Source: Isoalcanivorax indicus (GTDB lineage Bacteria > Pseudomonadota > Gammaproteobacteria > Pseudomonadales > Alcanivoracaceae). Taken from it: a DNA stretch of 64,000 nt. Below, piece after piece: positions 45,978 through 55,536 of this stretch (its first letter is position 1; every line of letters starts with the position of its first letter). The notes beneath the pieces are model-generated. The model ran no database searches and was not told where the DNA came from. It saw only the letters and a program-made list of their open reading frames with translations. The stretch lies in contig NZ_QGMP01000001.1 in the NCBI RefSeq assembly GCF_003259185.1, positions 2,170,001 to 2,234,000 of the forward strand. Direction: 5' to 3'. The translations under genes were made by a program, and so were the position numbers.

Positions 45978-46652
45978 TTAACCCTGACCAGAGTGGACCA
46001 GCAGATTGAGCAGGTGGTGGATACGCGCGCGCACGTCGGCCTCACTGTACTGATCCGGCGAGGCCAGCAGTTCGTATTCCAGGTGCAGCAGCGCGCCGTA
46101 CATCAGCTCCGCGTCCAGCGGCGGCGCAGTGGTGCCCAGCTTTTCACAGGCGCGCACCAGCACTTCAATCTGTTTGGCCTTGTACAGGTCGGCCAGGCCA
46201 CGCAGGCGCTCGTCCAGCACGGCTTCGTGCATGAAGGCCTGTTCGGCAATCAGGTGGTCGCGCTTGTTGGTGACTTCGCCAACGACATAAGCAGTGGTCA
46301 TCTCGGCCAGCATGTCCAGCAACTGTCTGCGCGCTTCGGGACTGTCCGCCACTTGCGGTGGCGCGCCATCGATCAGTGCAAAGGCCTGGTCGCGGAACGG
46401 CTCGATGACTTCCTCCATGGCCTGCTCGGCGAACAGGGTGAAGGTGTCAGAGATGAGGTCGGTAATGTCCTTGAAGTAATAGGTGGTGGCGGATAACGGC
46501 ACATCGGCTTCGGCGGCGACAGCGCGATGGCGCACACTGCGCACCCCTTCACGTACGATCAACCGCAGTGCGGCTTCGAGAATGGCCCGGCGGCGCTGTT
46601 CGCTGCCCGCCCGGCGTGCCTTGCGTCCCTGATACTGGATTGCAGACGTCAT
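45978..46652 (-). CDS. TetR-family transcriptional regulator
   Basis: A 224-residue regulator with an N-terminal helix-turn-helix ([35 protein letters not shown], then [17 protein letters not shown], the TetR signature) and a helical ligand domain that I cannot assign. It lies between lysS and ung on the same strand. Target genes are unknown; it may control itself and ung or a distant operon. Confidence 0.88.
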   Translation of the reverse strand: MTSAIQYQGRKARRAGSEQRRRAILEAALRLIVREGVRSVRHRAVAAEADVPLSATTYYFKDITDLISDTFTLFAEQAMEEVIEPFRDQAFALIDGAPPQVADSPEARRQLLDMLAEMTTAYVVGEVTNKRDHLIAEQAFMHEAVLDERLRGLADLYKAKQIEVLVRACEKLGTTAPPLDAELMYGALLHLEYELLASPDQYSEADVRARIHHLLNLLVHSGQG

Positions 46653-46748
46653 GTACTGCCCTTTTTGATTGTGGTGGATCCCTGAACTGTTGCAGGTTGC
46701 CCCACCCCGCGGGGCTGCACCGCCCTGACAGCGGTGCCCTGCTACCCA

Positions 46749-48215
46749 TCAGCGGCCCGTCGGCCGCATATGAGGAAAGAGAATCACATCCCGGATGGAA
46801 GGCGAATCGGTAAAAAGCATGACCAGTCGATCAATGCCAATTCCTTCACCTGCTGTGGGCGGCATGCCGTACTCCAGCGCGGTCACGTAATCCTCGTCAT
46901 AGAACATGGCTTCGTCGTCGCCGGCTTCCTTCTCGGCCACCTGATTGCGGAAGCGCTCGGCCTGATCTTCGGCGTCGTTGAGCTCAGAGAAGCCGTTGGC
47001 AATCTCGCGGCCGCCGACAAAGAACTCGAAGCGGTCGGTGACGAAGGGGTTCGTGTCCGAGCGGCGCGCCAGCGGCGAAACTTCGGTCGGGTATTCGGTG
47101 ATGAAAGTGGGCTGCATCAGGCGATGCTCCACGGTCTTCTCGAAGATTTCGATCTGCACCTTGCCGAGGCCGTAGCCGTCCTTGAGCGGAATGCCGAGTG
47201 CCGAGGCAATCTCGCGGGCACCGGCTTCGTCCGCCAGCTTGTCCGCCTGGATATCCGGATTGAACTGCAGGATAGAATCGAACACGGACAGGCGCGCAAA
47301 CGGCTTGCCGAAATCGAAGACCTCGCCCTGATAGGTCACAGTGGTATCACCGAGCACGTCCTGCGCCAGAGTGCGCAGCATGTCTTCGGTCAGGTCCATC
47401 AGGTCGTTGTAATCGGCGTAGGCCTGATAGAACTCGACCATGGTGAATTCAGGATTGTGCCGGGTAGACAGGCCTTCATTGCGGAAATTGCGGTTGATCT
47501 CGAACACACGATCAAAACCGCCCACCACCAGCCGCTTCAGATACAGCTCCGGCGCGATGCGCAGGTACATGTCCATATCCAGGCTGTTGTGATGGGTGAT
47601 AAAGGGCCGCGCGGTGGCGCCACCGGGAATCACCTGCAGCATCGGTGTTTCGGCTTCATAGAAGCCACGATCAGCCAGATAACGACGAATACCGCTGATC
47701 ACCTGCGCACGAATACGGAAGGTGCGCCGGGTGTCCTCGTTGGTCATCAGATCAACGTAACGCTGGCGATAGCGAATTTCGGTGTCGGTAAGCCCTTTGT
47801 GTTTTTCCGGCAGCGGCCGCAGTGATTTGGTCAGCAGACGATGCTCGTCCATCATCACATACAGATCACCCTTGCCGGATTTGCACAGCTTGCCACGCAC
47901 CCAGATGATATCGCCCAGATCCCAGTGTCTGGTGTCCTTCTGTACCTCTTTGGTGGCGTAGATCTGGATGCGGCCGCTCTGGTCCTGCAATACCTTGAAG
48001 GCCTTGCGATCCAGCATCAGGCGCCCGGCCACAGACACGGTAATGCCTTCGGCTTCCAGGCTTTCCTTGTCGCGCTCGCCGTACTGCGCCAGCAGATCGG
48101 CGGCCTGATGTTCCGGGCGGACATCGTTGGGGAAGGCCTGGCCCTGCTCGCGCAATGCGGCCAGTTTTTCGCGCCGTTCGGCAATCAGCCGGTTTTCATC
48201 CAGTTGTTCAGTCAT
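46749..48215 (-). CDS. lysS: Lysyl-tRNA synthetase (class II)
   Basis: Charges tRNA-Lys. The 488 residues (E. coli LysS 505) have the OB-fold anticodon domain ([13 protein letters not shown]), class II motif 1 ([21 protein letters not shown]), motif 2 ([26 protein letters not shown]) and motif 3 ([26 protein letters not shown]). It starts 15 bases after the prfB stop, the prfB-lysS operon of E. coli and Pseudomonas. Confidence 0.97.
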   Translation of the reverse strand: MTEQLDENRLIAERREKLAALREQGQAFPNDVRPEHQAADLLAQYGERDKESLEAEGITVSVAGRLMLDRKAFKVLQDQSGRIQIYATKEVQKDTRHWDLGDIIWVRGKLCKSGKGDLYVMMDEHRLLTKSLRPLPEKHKGLTDTEIRYRQRYVDLMTNEDTRRTFRIRAQVISGIRRYLADRGFYEAETPMLQVIPGGATARPFITHHNSLDMDMYLRIAPELYLKRLVVGGFDRVFEINRNFRNEGLSTRHNPEFTMVEFYQAYADYNDLMDLTEDMLRTLAQDVLGDTTVTYQGEVFDFGKPFARLSVFDSILQFNPDIQADKLADEAGAREIASALGIPLKDGYGLGKVQIEIFEKTVEHRLMQPTFITEYPTEVSPLARRSDTNPFVTDRFEFFVGGREIANGFSELNDAEDQAERFRNQVAEKEAGDDEAMFYDEDYVTALEYGMPPTAGEGIGIDRLVMLFTDSPSIRDVILFPHMRPTGR

Positions 48216-48230
48216 TTTTCACCCGCAGGA

Positions 48231-49350
48231 TTACAGCCCCGATTTCAGTGAGGCTTCGATAAAGCGATCCAGATCACCGTCCAGCACCGCCTGGGTATTA
48301 CGTGTCTCGACGCCAGTGCGCAGATCCTTGATGCGCGCATCATCAAGCACATAAGAACGGATCTGGCTGCCCCAGCCGATATCCGCCTTGGTATTTTCCA
48401 GGCGCTGCTTCTCGGCGTTGCGTTTCTGCATCTCCAGCTCGTAGACACGGGCCTGCAGCATCTTGATGGCCTGATCCTTGTTCTGATGCTGGGAACGACC
48501 ACTCTGGCACTGCGTCACCACGGTATGTTCTTCGCCCGTGTCCGGGTCCTTGAACACATAGGTCAGACGCACCGCCGAGTCGGTCCGGTTGACGTGCTGA
48601 CCGCCCGCGCCGGACGCGCGGTAGGTGTCCACCCGCACGGCCCCCATGTCGATGTCGATATCGATGTCGTCGTCCACTTCCGGTGACACGAAGACCGAAC
48701 TGAAAGAGGTATGACGGCGACCGCCGGAATCGAACGGCGATTTGCGCACCAGCCGGTGCACGCCGGTTTCCGTACGCAGCCAGCCGTAGGCGTATTCGCC
48801 CTGCACGTGGATGGTGGCACTCTTGATGCCGGCCACTTCGCCAGCGGAGGCTTCCACCAGTTCGGTCTTGAAGCCGTGGGCTTCGCACCAGCGCAGGTAC
48901 ATGCGCAGCAGCATTTCGGCCCAGTCCTGGGCTTCGGTGCCGCCGGAACCGGCCTGGATGTCCACATAGGCGCTGTTGGCGTCCATTTCACCGGCGAACA
49001 TGCGGCGGAATTCCAGATGGGCGACCTGGGCTTCAAGCTTGTCCAGTTCACCGGCCAGTTCCGCGAGCATGCTCTCGTCTTCCTCGTCCACCGCCAGTTC
49101 CAGCATGGCTTCGCTGTCCTCGAACCCGCCGGCCAACTGGTCCAGCGTCTCGACAACGCCGCCCAACTGGGCGCGCTCACGCCCCAGGGCCTGGGCTTTC
49201 TCGGGGGTATTCCAGACGGCGGGATCTTCGAGCTCGCGCTCGACTTCGGTCAGACGTTCACGCTTGCCAGCGTAGTCAAAGATACCCCCTCAGCGCGTCG
49301 GTGCGCGCCTTGAGGTCGGCCAGCTGGTTGCGCAGCGGATTGATTTCCAT
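48231..49350 (-). CDS. prfB: Peptide chain release factor 2, with programmed +1 frameshift
   Basis: RF2 ends translation at UGA and UAA. The gene is two frames: 49350-49279 (24 codons, [14 protein letters not shown]...LRGYL) ends at an in-frame TGA (49278-49276). Skipping T49278 continues at GAC 49277 to the stop at 48231, giving 372 residues (E. coli 365). The stop-codon motif [10 protein letters not shown] and the catalytic GGQ ([15 protein letters not shown]) are present. The frameshift site has AGGGGG three bases before CTT TGA C. RF2 therefore limits its own synthesis. The downstream frame alone, from 49166, is not the gene. Confidence 0.97.
49275..49290 (-). promoter_or_regulatory. prfB programmed +1 frameshift signal
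   Basis: Minus strand AGGGGGTATCTTTGAC: a Shine-Dalgarno-like AGGGGG (49290-49285), spacer TAT, slippery CTT and stop TGA (49278-49276) followed by C, the poor-termination context. Identical in layout to the E. coli prfB site. Confidence 0.95.
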
Positions 49351-49438
49351 AGAAAAGCGTTCCGGTTGAGGGTCAACGGCCAGGCCCGGAGGGCCCGGCA
49401 ACGAAGCACGCGATTCTACCGATTAGCAGCGTGACTGG

Positions 49439-49723
49439 CTATTCCGAGAGCTCGTAGACGTGATAGGACTCCGGGCGCAGCATGTCCACGGCGGTACCAC
49501 AGAAGACCGCATGATCAGGAATCCCGTCGCCGGTATGGAAAACCCGGAAGCGGCGCGCCACCTGGTCGTCCTCGATCACGCTGCCCGCAGGCACTTCCAC
49601 CCATACATAGAGCAGGCGCTCCTGCTGGCTGAAGGCGACCTGCCGGACCACCCCTTCGGCGTCCATTTTCAGGGTCTGTATCTCGTTCCCGGTCTGTAGC
49701 CGGTGTTTGTGCATGGTTTTCAC
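49439..49723 (-). CDS. Small conserved hypothetical protein
   Basis: A 94-residue cytoplasmic protein, probably starting at GTG 49723 (MKTMHKHRL) with GGGAGA 8 bases upstream; ATG 49714 is an alternative. It has alternating beta-strand pattern (QTLKMDAEGVVRQVAF, LLYVWVEV, RRFRVFHTG) and resembles small proteins beginning MKTI.K.. that are listed as DUF7352; I recall this only loosely. No motif for function. It lies between prfB and the DUF389 gene. Confidence 0.6.
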   Translation of the reverse strand: MKTMHKHRLQTGNEIQTLKMDAEGVVRQVAFSQQERLLYVWVEVPAGSVIEDDQVARRFRVFHTGDGIPDHAVFCGTAVDMLRPESYHVYELSE

Positions 49724-49748
49724 TGGGGATCTCCCTTGTTCAATGAAA

Positions 49749-49769
49749 CGCCCGCCTTGTGGGCGGGCG
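49749..49769 (-). terminator. Hairpin after the DUF389 gene
   Basis: Stem CGCCCGCC / GGCGGGCG with a 5-base loop, 44 bases after the DUF389 stop on the minus strand, followed by TTTCATT, a weak T-run. Confidence 0.6.
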
Positions 49770-49813
49770 GCAGACTCATGGTAACGGCATCACGCGTTGC
49801 CCGGTAGGGCCGT

Positions 49814-51751
49814 CTACAACCGCAATCGGTAGGCCGCCTCCAGCGCCACCGGCCGGTCCAGCATCGCCTCGAGCTGCAACTTGAGTTCCTGCAGGTCGCC
49901 GGGGGCCAGCATCTGCGCGCTGATCACGTCGGCGCGCACACGCAGTTCCTCGCGGCTCACGTTCAGCGAGATGTCGGCCAGTCGCAAGGGCTTGCCGTTG
50001 ACGGTGAACTCCTGCACCAGCAGGCGGTGCTCGATCTGCCAGTGCTGGTTGATGTTGTTGAACGAGATCGCCAGCGGAATCGACACCAGCAACACCAGCG
50101 CCAGCGACCAGCCGAGCCCTTTGGTGGCCCGCTTGACCGGCGCATAGCCGAGCATCATGAACGTCAGCAGCCCGGCCAGGGCGATACCCACCAGGTTGGT
50201 CAGGAACAGCAGGCTGGCGCCGCTGATGACTTCCCAGCTCATCCAGCCCACACCGATCCCGGCCACACACAGCGGTGGCACCAGCGCCACCGCGATGGCC
50301 ACGCCGGGCAGGCTCTTCATCACGCTTTCGCGGGCATGGGCATAAGCGCCGGCGACGCCGGAACCCACAGCCACGCCCAGGTCGAGCAACGAGGGCTGCA
50401 AGCGCCCGGCGATCTCCGGCGTGATCTTCTGCAAGGGCACAATCAGCGCGGCCAGGGCCGAGGCGCCGAGCGCCAGCAACACCCCCAGCCCGATGGTGCT
50501 GAGCGACGTGCGAATCAGGGCGGTGTCGTTACGCAGCGCGCCCATCGACAGGGAGATGATCGGCGCCATGAGCGGCGCCAGCACCATGGCGCCGATGATC
50601 ACCGCCGCGCTGTTGAGGAACAGCCCGAGGCTCGCCACCAGACTGCTGAGCACCATCAGGATCACGTAGTCACGGCTGCCCCGGGCGTTGTCCTTGAGCA
50701 GCAGGAACAGGTCCTTGAAGTCTTCCTCGATGGCCCGGGTAAAGAACGGCAGGTGCTTCTGGATCATTTCCACCCGCGCTTCATTCTGCGGCAGGTTGTC
50801 CACCTTCATGGTGTCTTTCTTTTCGCCAGCGGACTCATGCCGTTCGTAGAACTCGTCGTTCAGATTGATACGCACCGATTGCGGTTCGACCCGCACCAGC
50901 AACTTGCTCGCTTCGCGGCGGCGACCGTCCACGAAGTACGGCAGTGTCTTGCTGCCCGCGATTTCCAGACGGTCCGTCTTGATATAGCTGATCGCCGCCG
51001 GCAACTTCTTGCCGATGCGGCTGCCCTGGAACAGGGCAATCACCAGAAACGCCAGGTACTCGACCACCGATTTGGGCGCAATCAGTACCGAGGACACCTT
51101 GGCGTCCTGCACCGAGATACTGGTGTTCACCAGACGGGCCGCCGCGCTGTGCACTTCGTTCTCGATCAGCACAATGCCAGTGACCGCGGTCTTCAGGGTC
51201 ACGTCACGGCCGGTGGTGAGCGTGACCGGAAACGGCTTGATGCGGAACAGGTTGGCGATACTGACAAAACAGGACTGGATAAAGGTCCACAGGCGCGAGA
51301 GCTGGCTCGGGTGCTCACTGACATAGCCCTTGCTGCGCTGATCCAGAAACGGCGTCTCACCGAGCATGACCATGCCCAGCACCACTTCATCGTTGCACAG
51401 CACCACGTCCACCGCCCGCCCTTCGGCCATGAAGGCCAGCGGCAGCGATTCTTCCAGCTTGCGAGGAATATTGAACAGCCGCCAGGTCAGCGAGCGCGGG
51501 CTGACCGGGATGATGCCCACCGAGTAATCATGCACCCGCGCGCCATGGATGATGCGCGACAGGTCGCCGTCGTTCACCAGCGCCAGGACATGACGGCTCT
51601 TTTCCAGCCAGCTACCGGGGTTCTCGGCAAATTCGTCCAGAGAGACGGGAAACAGGGTGATGTCGTGTTCCGAGGCGTGGGCGCTGACGCGCTCCAGCAG
51701 GGCTTCGCCTTCGTCCTTGTACACCGCCAGCGCCGTGCGCACAGCCGTCAT
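49814..51751 (-). CDS. Lipid kinase-like / DUF389 membrane fusion protein
   Basis: A 645-residue protein in two halves. Residues 1 to about 310 resemble the diacylglycerol-kinase/YegS fold: an N-terminal alpha/beta domain and a later beta-rich part with VEYLAFLVIALFQGSRI, YIKTDRLEI and FVDG near the end. However, I cannot find an intact GGDGT nucleotide motif (VLALVNDGDLSR stands in its place). Residues about 375-600 are a DUF389 (TIGR00341) region with about six membrane helices and the block NSAAVIIGAMVLAPLMAPI. ATG 51751 is chosen because AAGGAG lies upstream. Function unknown; it may be a regulated transporter or lipid-binding membrane protein. Confidence 0.8.
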   Translation of the reverse strand: MTAVRTALAVYKDEGEALLERVSAHASEHDITLFPVSLDEFAENPGSWLEKSRHVLALVNDGDLSRIIHGARVHDYSVGIIPVSPRSLTWRLFNIPRKLEESLPLAFMAEGRAVDVVLCNDEVVLGMVMLGETPFLDQRSKGYVSEHPSQLSRLWTFIQSCFVSIANLFRIKPFPVTLTTGRDVTLKTAVTGIVLIENEVHSAAARLVNTSISVQDAKVSSVLIAPKSVVEYLAFLVIALFQGSRIGKKLPAAISYIKTDRLEIAGSKTLPYFVDGRRREASKLLVRVEPQSVRINLNDEFYERHESAGEKKDTMKVDNLPQNEARVEMIQKHLPFFTRAIEEDFKDLFLLLKDNARGSRDYVILMVLSSLVASLGLFLNSAAVIIGAMVLAPLMAPIISLSMGALRNDTALIRTSLSTIGLGVLLALGASALAALIVPLQKITPEIAGRLQPSLLDLGVAVGSGVAGAYAHARESVMKSLPGVAIAVALVPPLCVAGIGVGWMSWEVISGASLLFLTNLVGIALAGLLTFMMLGYAPVKRATKGLGWSLALVLLVSIPLAISFNNINQHWQIEHRLLVQEFTVNGKPLRLADISLNVSREELRVRADVISAQMLAPGDLQELKLQLEAMLDRPVALEAAYRLRL

Positions 51752-51869
51752 GGGGGCTCCTTGGAGGGGATGATCCGGAAGCACATCTTCCCTTCCCGAG
51801 TCCGTGAGGGTCAATCCATGACGACATCCGACAGGCCCTGAACATCATTCACATTCCAACACATGAAAC

Positions 51870-51882
51870 GATAACTGTTATC
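51870..51882. promoter_or_regulatory. 13-bp perfect palindrome upstream of the TonB receptor
   Basis: GATAACTGTTATC, perfectly symmetric around its central base, lies 5 bases before the Fur-box-like site. It may be a second half-match for Fur or the site of another regulator. Confidence 0.4.
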
Positions 51883-51886
51883 TCTT

Positions 51887-51905
51887 GCAAATCATTCTCA
51901 TTATA
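51887..51905. promoter_or_regulatory. Fur-box-like operator
   Basis: Read on the minus strand TATAATGAGAATGATTTGC matches the 19-bp Fur consensus at 14 positions. It lies 58 bases before the TonB receptor ATG, where it would overlap a promoter. It implies iron repression of the five-gene operon that follows. Confidence 0.7.
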
Positions 51906-51962
51906 AATAGCATTCACGCCCTCTTGATTCTTTTGCTTGCCCAGACAACAGGAGCCCGCATC

Positions 51963-54356
51963 ATGCCTTGCTTGCGCCTCGCCTATTTACCGCTCTGCCT
52001 GCTGGTCTTGACCAGTCCGATACAGGCCAGCGAGCCCGCCGCCGATGCACCAAACCGGCTGGACCAGGTGGATGTCGTCTCGACCGCCGCCGGTTTTACC
52101 CAGAAACTGACCGATGCCCCGGCCAGCGTCACCGTGGTGACACGCCAGGAACTGGAGAACAAGCCCTACGCGGGACTGGCGGACGCCCTCCGGGATATCG
52201 AAGGCATTGATACCGGCGCCAATCTCGACAAGAACGGCAATATCAGCATCACCCTGCGCGGCCTGCCCCCCGAATACACGCTGATACTCATCAATGGTCG
52301 GCGGCAGAGTGACATCGGCAACATCGGCCCGAACAATTTCGGCAACAGCCAGTTCATGTACATGCCACCTCTGGACGCCATCGAGCGTATCGAAGTCGTA
52401 CGGGGCCCCATGTCGACCTTGTATGGGGCAGACGCCATGGGCGGGGTCATCAACATCATCACCCGCAAGGTGGCCGATCAATGGGGCGGCTCGGTATCAC
52501 ACAGCCTGACCCTGCAGGAGCAATCCCAGTTCGGCGATGACCGTAAAACCGACTTCTTTGCCACCGGCCCTCTGGTCCAGGGGCTGCTGGGCATGAGCGT
52601 CCGCGCCAGCCTGTTTGAGCGCGACGACAGCGACCCCGGATACGCCGGCAATCAACTGCCACTGCCTCCGGAAGATATCAATGACGTTCCCAACCCCCCG
52701 TTCTTCGAAGACAGCGGCAACTTTGGCGACCGAAAGATCGTGGCGGCAAAGAACTGGAATGCGGGCGTCAGCTTCAATCTGACGCCGCTCGAGAACCATG
52801 ACTTTACCCTGGAGTACGATGTCGCGCGCCAGCGCTACGACAACACAGAGGGCCAGACGGGTACCCTGGATGGCCCCGACAGCCTCTGGCGTCAGGGCAC
52901 TGGCGGTACGGCCGGCATCGTCGCCCCTCGGGTCGGCTATAGCGAATATCAGCGCGTGGAGCGCGACCAGGCAGTGCTGGCCCATACTGGCAGATGGTCG
53001 TTTGGCACCACCGAGAGCAGCTTCACCCACAGCCGCAGCGCCAATCTGGGACGCTCCCTGCCGCTGACAGTGCAGGAACGTGAAGCACTTCAGGCCATCT
53101 GGGACCAGGCCAAGGCGGACCAGGGCATTGCCGGTAACGGTGCGCCCGAACTCACCGATGATATTCGCACCGAACTGGAAAACACCTTCCTGCCCCGCCA
53201 GCGACGTGAGCTGGAGATCCGCAACAACATCTTCGACAGCAAATTCCATGGTGAAGTGGGCCGGCACCTGTTCACGCTCGGCGGGCAATACTTCCATGCC
53301 GAAATGGAAGACGGCGTCTTCGGCATGTTCGGCGACGGCTTCCGCGATGGCACCGTCCAGAAACATGAGCAATGGGCGATCTTCGCCGAAGACAACTGGG
53401 ACATCGTCGATGCGCTGACCATCACGCTGGGCACGCGTTACGACCATCACAACATATTTGGCAGCCAGGTCAGTCCGCGCGGTTATCTGACCTTCCGGGC
53501 AAATGACAACTGGACCCTGAAAGGCGGTGTCAGTACCGGTTACAAGGCGCCAAGACCAGAGCAACTGTTCCCCGGTATCACCGGCTTCGGCGCACAGGGT
53601 GTCAGCCCGATGGTCGGCTCGCCGGATCTGCAACCGGAAACCAGCATCAACTATGAACTGGCGGCTTATTTCACGAACTGGGATAACTTCAACGGGAACA
53701 TTACCGTCTTCTTCAATGATTTCAGGGACAAGATCGTTAATCAGGACAATGCGCCCAATTGCTTTGACAACAATGGCAACCAGGTGCTGACAGAAAACTG
53801 CGTCAACATCGGCCCGGGCTGGGCAGAACTCGGGTACACCCAGTTCAGACAAGCCACCAACGTCGACAAGGCAGAAACCCGCGGCGTGGAACTGGCCGGC
53901 CGTTACCACTTTACCCCGGCGCTGTGGCTGCGCATGAACTATACCTACACGGATAGCGAGCAGAAGAGCGGCGCAGAGCGCGGTCTGCCGCTGGTCAACA
54001 CGCCCGAACACATGGCCAATGCCACGCTGGGATGGGACGCCACGGAAAATCTGAGCCTGTCGCTGATCTCGGAAATCCGTGACGAGCGCTTCCGTGGTGT
54101 GGCGGATGCCAGCGGCCCGCAGCAAGTCTCTCAAAAGCTCTACTACAAGGGCTATGAGGTACTGAGCGCTGGCGCCCGATACACCGTCAGCGATCAACTG
54201 ACCCTGCACGCGCGGGTCAACAATCTGCTCGACAAGGATATGTCCGGCCGTACCTGCACCCTCAATGCGGAGCAGAACGGCTACCACTGCGCCAATGACT
54301 ACAACGTGACAGAAAAAGGCCGCAGCCTCTGGCTGTCCGCCAACATGCATTTTTGA
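51963..54356 (+). CDS. TonB-dependent outer-membrane receptor (siderophore type)
   Basis: A 797-residue ligand-gated barrel. It has a signal peptide (cleavage near IQAS), a plug with LTDAPASVTVVTRQEL, DALRDIEGIDTGAN, ITLRGLPPEYTLILINGRR and VRGPMSTLYGADAMGGVINIITRK (about residues 35-170), then a 22-strand barrel ending in NMHF. The plug resembles FepA/CirA types. ATG 51963 follows CAGGAG; upstream frame codons are not needed. It heads a plus-strand operon with PepSY, DUF2271, DUF4198 and flavoreductase genes behind a Fur-box-like site, so a ferric chelate is the likely ligand. The specific ligand cannot be read. Confidence 0.93.
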   Translation: MPCLRLAYLPLCLLVLTSPIQASEPAADAPNRLDQVDVVSTAAGFTQKLTDAPASVTVVTRQELENKPYAGLADALRDIEGIDTGANLDKNGNISITLRGLPPEYTLILINGRRQSDIGNIGPNNFGNSQFMYMPPLDAIERIEVVRGPMSTLYGADAMGGVINIITRKVADQWGGSVSHSLTLQEQSQFGDDRKTDFFATGPLVQGLLGMSVRASLFERDDSDPGYAGNQLPLPPEDINDVPNPPFFEDSGNFGDRKIVAAKNWNAGVSFNLTPLENHDFTLEYDVARQRYDNTEGQTGTLDGPDSLWRQGTGGTAGIVAPRVGYSEYQRVERDQAVLAHTGRWSFGTTESSFTHSRSANLGRSLPLTVQEREALQAIWDQAKADQGIAGNGAPELTDDIRTELENTFLPRQRRELEIRNNIFDSKFHGEVGRHLFTLGGQYFHAEMEDGVFGMFGDGFRDGTVQKHEQWAIFAEDNWDIVDALTITLGTRYDHHNIFGSQVSPRGYLTFRANDNWTLKGGVSTGYKAPRPEQLFPGITGFGAQGVSPMVGSPDLQPETSINYELAAYFTNWDNFNGNITVFFNDFRDKIVNQDNAPNCFDNNGNQVLTENCVNIGPGWAELGYTQFRQATNVDKAETRGVELAGRYHFTPALWLRMNYTYTDSEQKSGAERGLPLVNTPEHMANATLGWDATENLSLSLISEIRDERFRGVADASGPQQVSQKLYYKGYEVLSAGARYTVSDQLTLHARVNNLLDKDMSGRTCTLNAEQNGYHCANDYNVTEKGRSLWLSANMHF

Positions 54357-54366
54357 GGCGACCGTC

Positions 54367-54975
54367 GTGGCGATTTCTTCCAGTCTGTGGCGCCAGGTCG
54401 TGCAATGGCACTGGATCAGTTCCGCCGTATGCCTGATCGGTATGCTGCTGTTTGCCCTCACCGGCATCACGCTGAACCACGCCGCAGACATCGAGGCGCA
54501 TCCGGTAGTCAGCACCTGGCAAGGCACCCTGCCCGCGCCCCTGCGCGCCTCGCTGGACGCGCAGGACGACGGCGCGGCGCCGCTGCCACGCGCGCTGCGC
54601 GAGTACCTGGTGCGGGAAACCGGCAACGACCCCGGTGCCCGGGTAGCGGAATGGGATGACGGCGACCTCTATCTGTCGCTGCCACGCCCCGGTGGCGATG
54701 CCTGGTTAAGCGTGGATATCGACAGCGGCGAGTGGCTGCTGGAGCGCACCGATCGCGGCGTCATCGCCTGGCTCAACGATCTGCACAAGGGCCGCAACAC
54801 CGGCACCGCCTGGTCCTGGTTCCTCGACATTTTCGCGCTCGGCTGTGTGGTGTTCTGCCTCACCGGCCTGCTGTTGCTTTATCGCTATGCAGGCGCGCGG
54901 CACAGCACCTGGCCACTGGTCGGCCTCGGTGTGGTGATTCCCGCGCTGCTGCTGCTTCTTTTCGTACACGCATGA
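54367..54975 (+). CDS. PepSY-associated membrane protein
   Basis: A 202-residue inner-membrane protein with three or so helices: one near residues 13-37 (WHWISSAVCLIGMLLFALTGITL), one near 150-170 (WFLDIFALGCVVFCLTGLLLL) and one at the C-terminus. Between them is a periplasmic PepSY-like domain (about 45-140) and NDLHKGR, the His-containing motif of PepSY_TM reductases. It starts with GTG 54367 after GAGG, 10 bases from the receptor stop. Family members work in siderophore reduction; with the flavoreductase downstream it could be the transmembrane electron carrier. Confidence 0.82.
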   Translation: MAISSSLWRQVVQWHWISSAVCLIGMLLFALTGITLNHAADIEAHPVVSTWQGTLPAPLRASLDAQDDGAAPLPRALREYLVRETGNDPGARVAEWDDGDLYLSLPRPGGDAWLSVDIDSGEWLLERTDRGVIAWLNDLHKGRNTGTAWSWFLDIFALGCVVFCLTGLLLLYRYAGARHSTWPLVGLGVVIPALLLLLFVHA

Positions 54976-55000
54976 GGATTTGTTCCATGAGGAGATCACG

Positions 55001-55513
55001 ATGCGCTTTCCAATCCTGATCGGCCTGTCGATGCTGCTGCCTGTCAGCAGCCTGGCTGCCGAACTGACCGTCTCGGTGGAAGTGCCGCGCCTGAACGTGG
55101 CCGAGTACCACCGCCCCTATGTGGCCCTCTGGCTGGAACATGCCGACACCGGCGAGATCACCAGCCTGTCGGTCTGGTACGACCTGAACCTGCGCAACCG
55201 CGAGGGCGAAAAATGGCTCAAGGACATGCGCCAGTGGTGGCGCCGCGACGGCCGCAGCCTGACCTTCCCGGTGGACAGCGTCAGCAGCGCCACCCGCCCG
55301 GTCGGCCACCACACCCTGACGTTCGTTCCCGGCGAGTCGCCGCTGAACGCGCTGCCCGACGGCGACTATCGCCTGCTGGTGGAAGCCGCCCGCGAAGTGG
55401 GCGGGCGTGAAGTCCTGACCCTGCCCTTTACCTGGCCCGTGTCGGCGGCGCACACCGTCGAGGCACAGGGCGAACATGAACTCGGCGCGGTCTCGTTAAC
55501 CGTCGCACCTTGA
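55001..55513 (+). CDS. DUF2271 periplasmic protein
   Basis: A 170-residue exported protein: signal peptide (MRFPILIGLSMLLPVSSLAA), then a beta-sandwich domain with YHRPYVALWLEHADTGEI and LSVWYDLNLRNREGEKWLKDMRQWWRR, the signature of DUF2271. ATG 55001 follows GAGGAG. It lies in a TonB receptor-PepSY-DUF2271-DUF4198-flavoreductase operon. Function unknown; the conserved grouping suggests it handles a metal or chelate in the periplasm. Confidence 0.85.
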   Translation: MRFPILIGLSMLLPVSSLAAELTVSVEVPRLNVAEYHRPYVALWLEHADTGEITSLSVWYDLNLRNREGEKWLKDMRQWWRRDGRSLTFPVDSVSSATRPVGHHTLTFVPGESPLNALPDGDYRLLVEAAREVGGREVLTLPFTWPVSAAHTVEAQGEHELGAVSLTVAP

Positions 55514-55536
55514 AACGCATCATCAGGAGAACATCC

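Noticed and set aside
48231-49166. prfB as an N-terminally shortened gene starting at 49166
   Set aside because: The upstream segment encodes the rest of RF2 across a classic +1 frameshift site.
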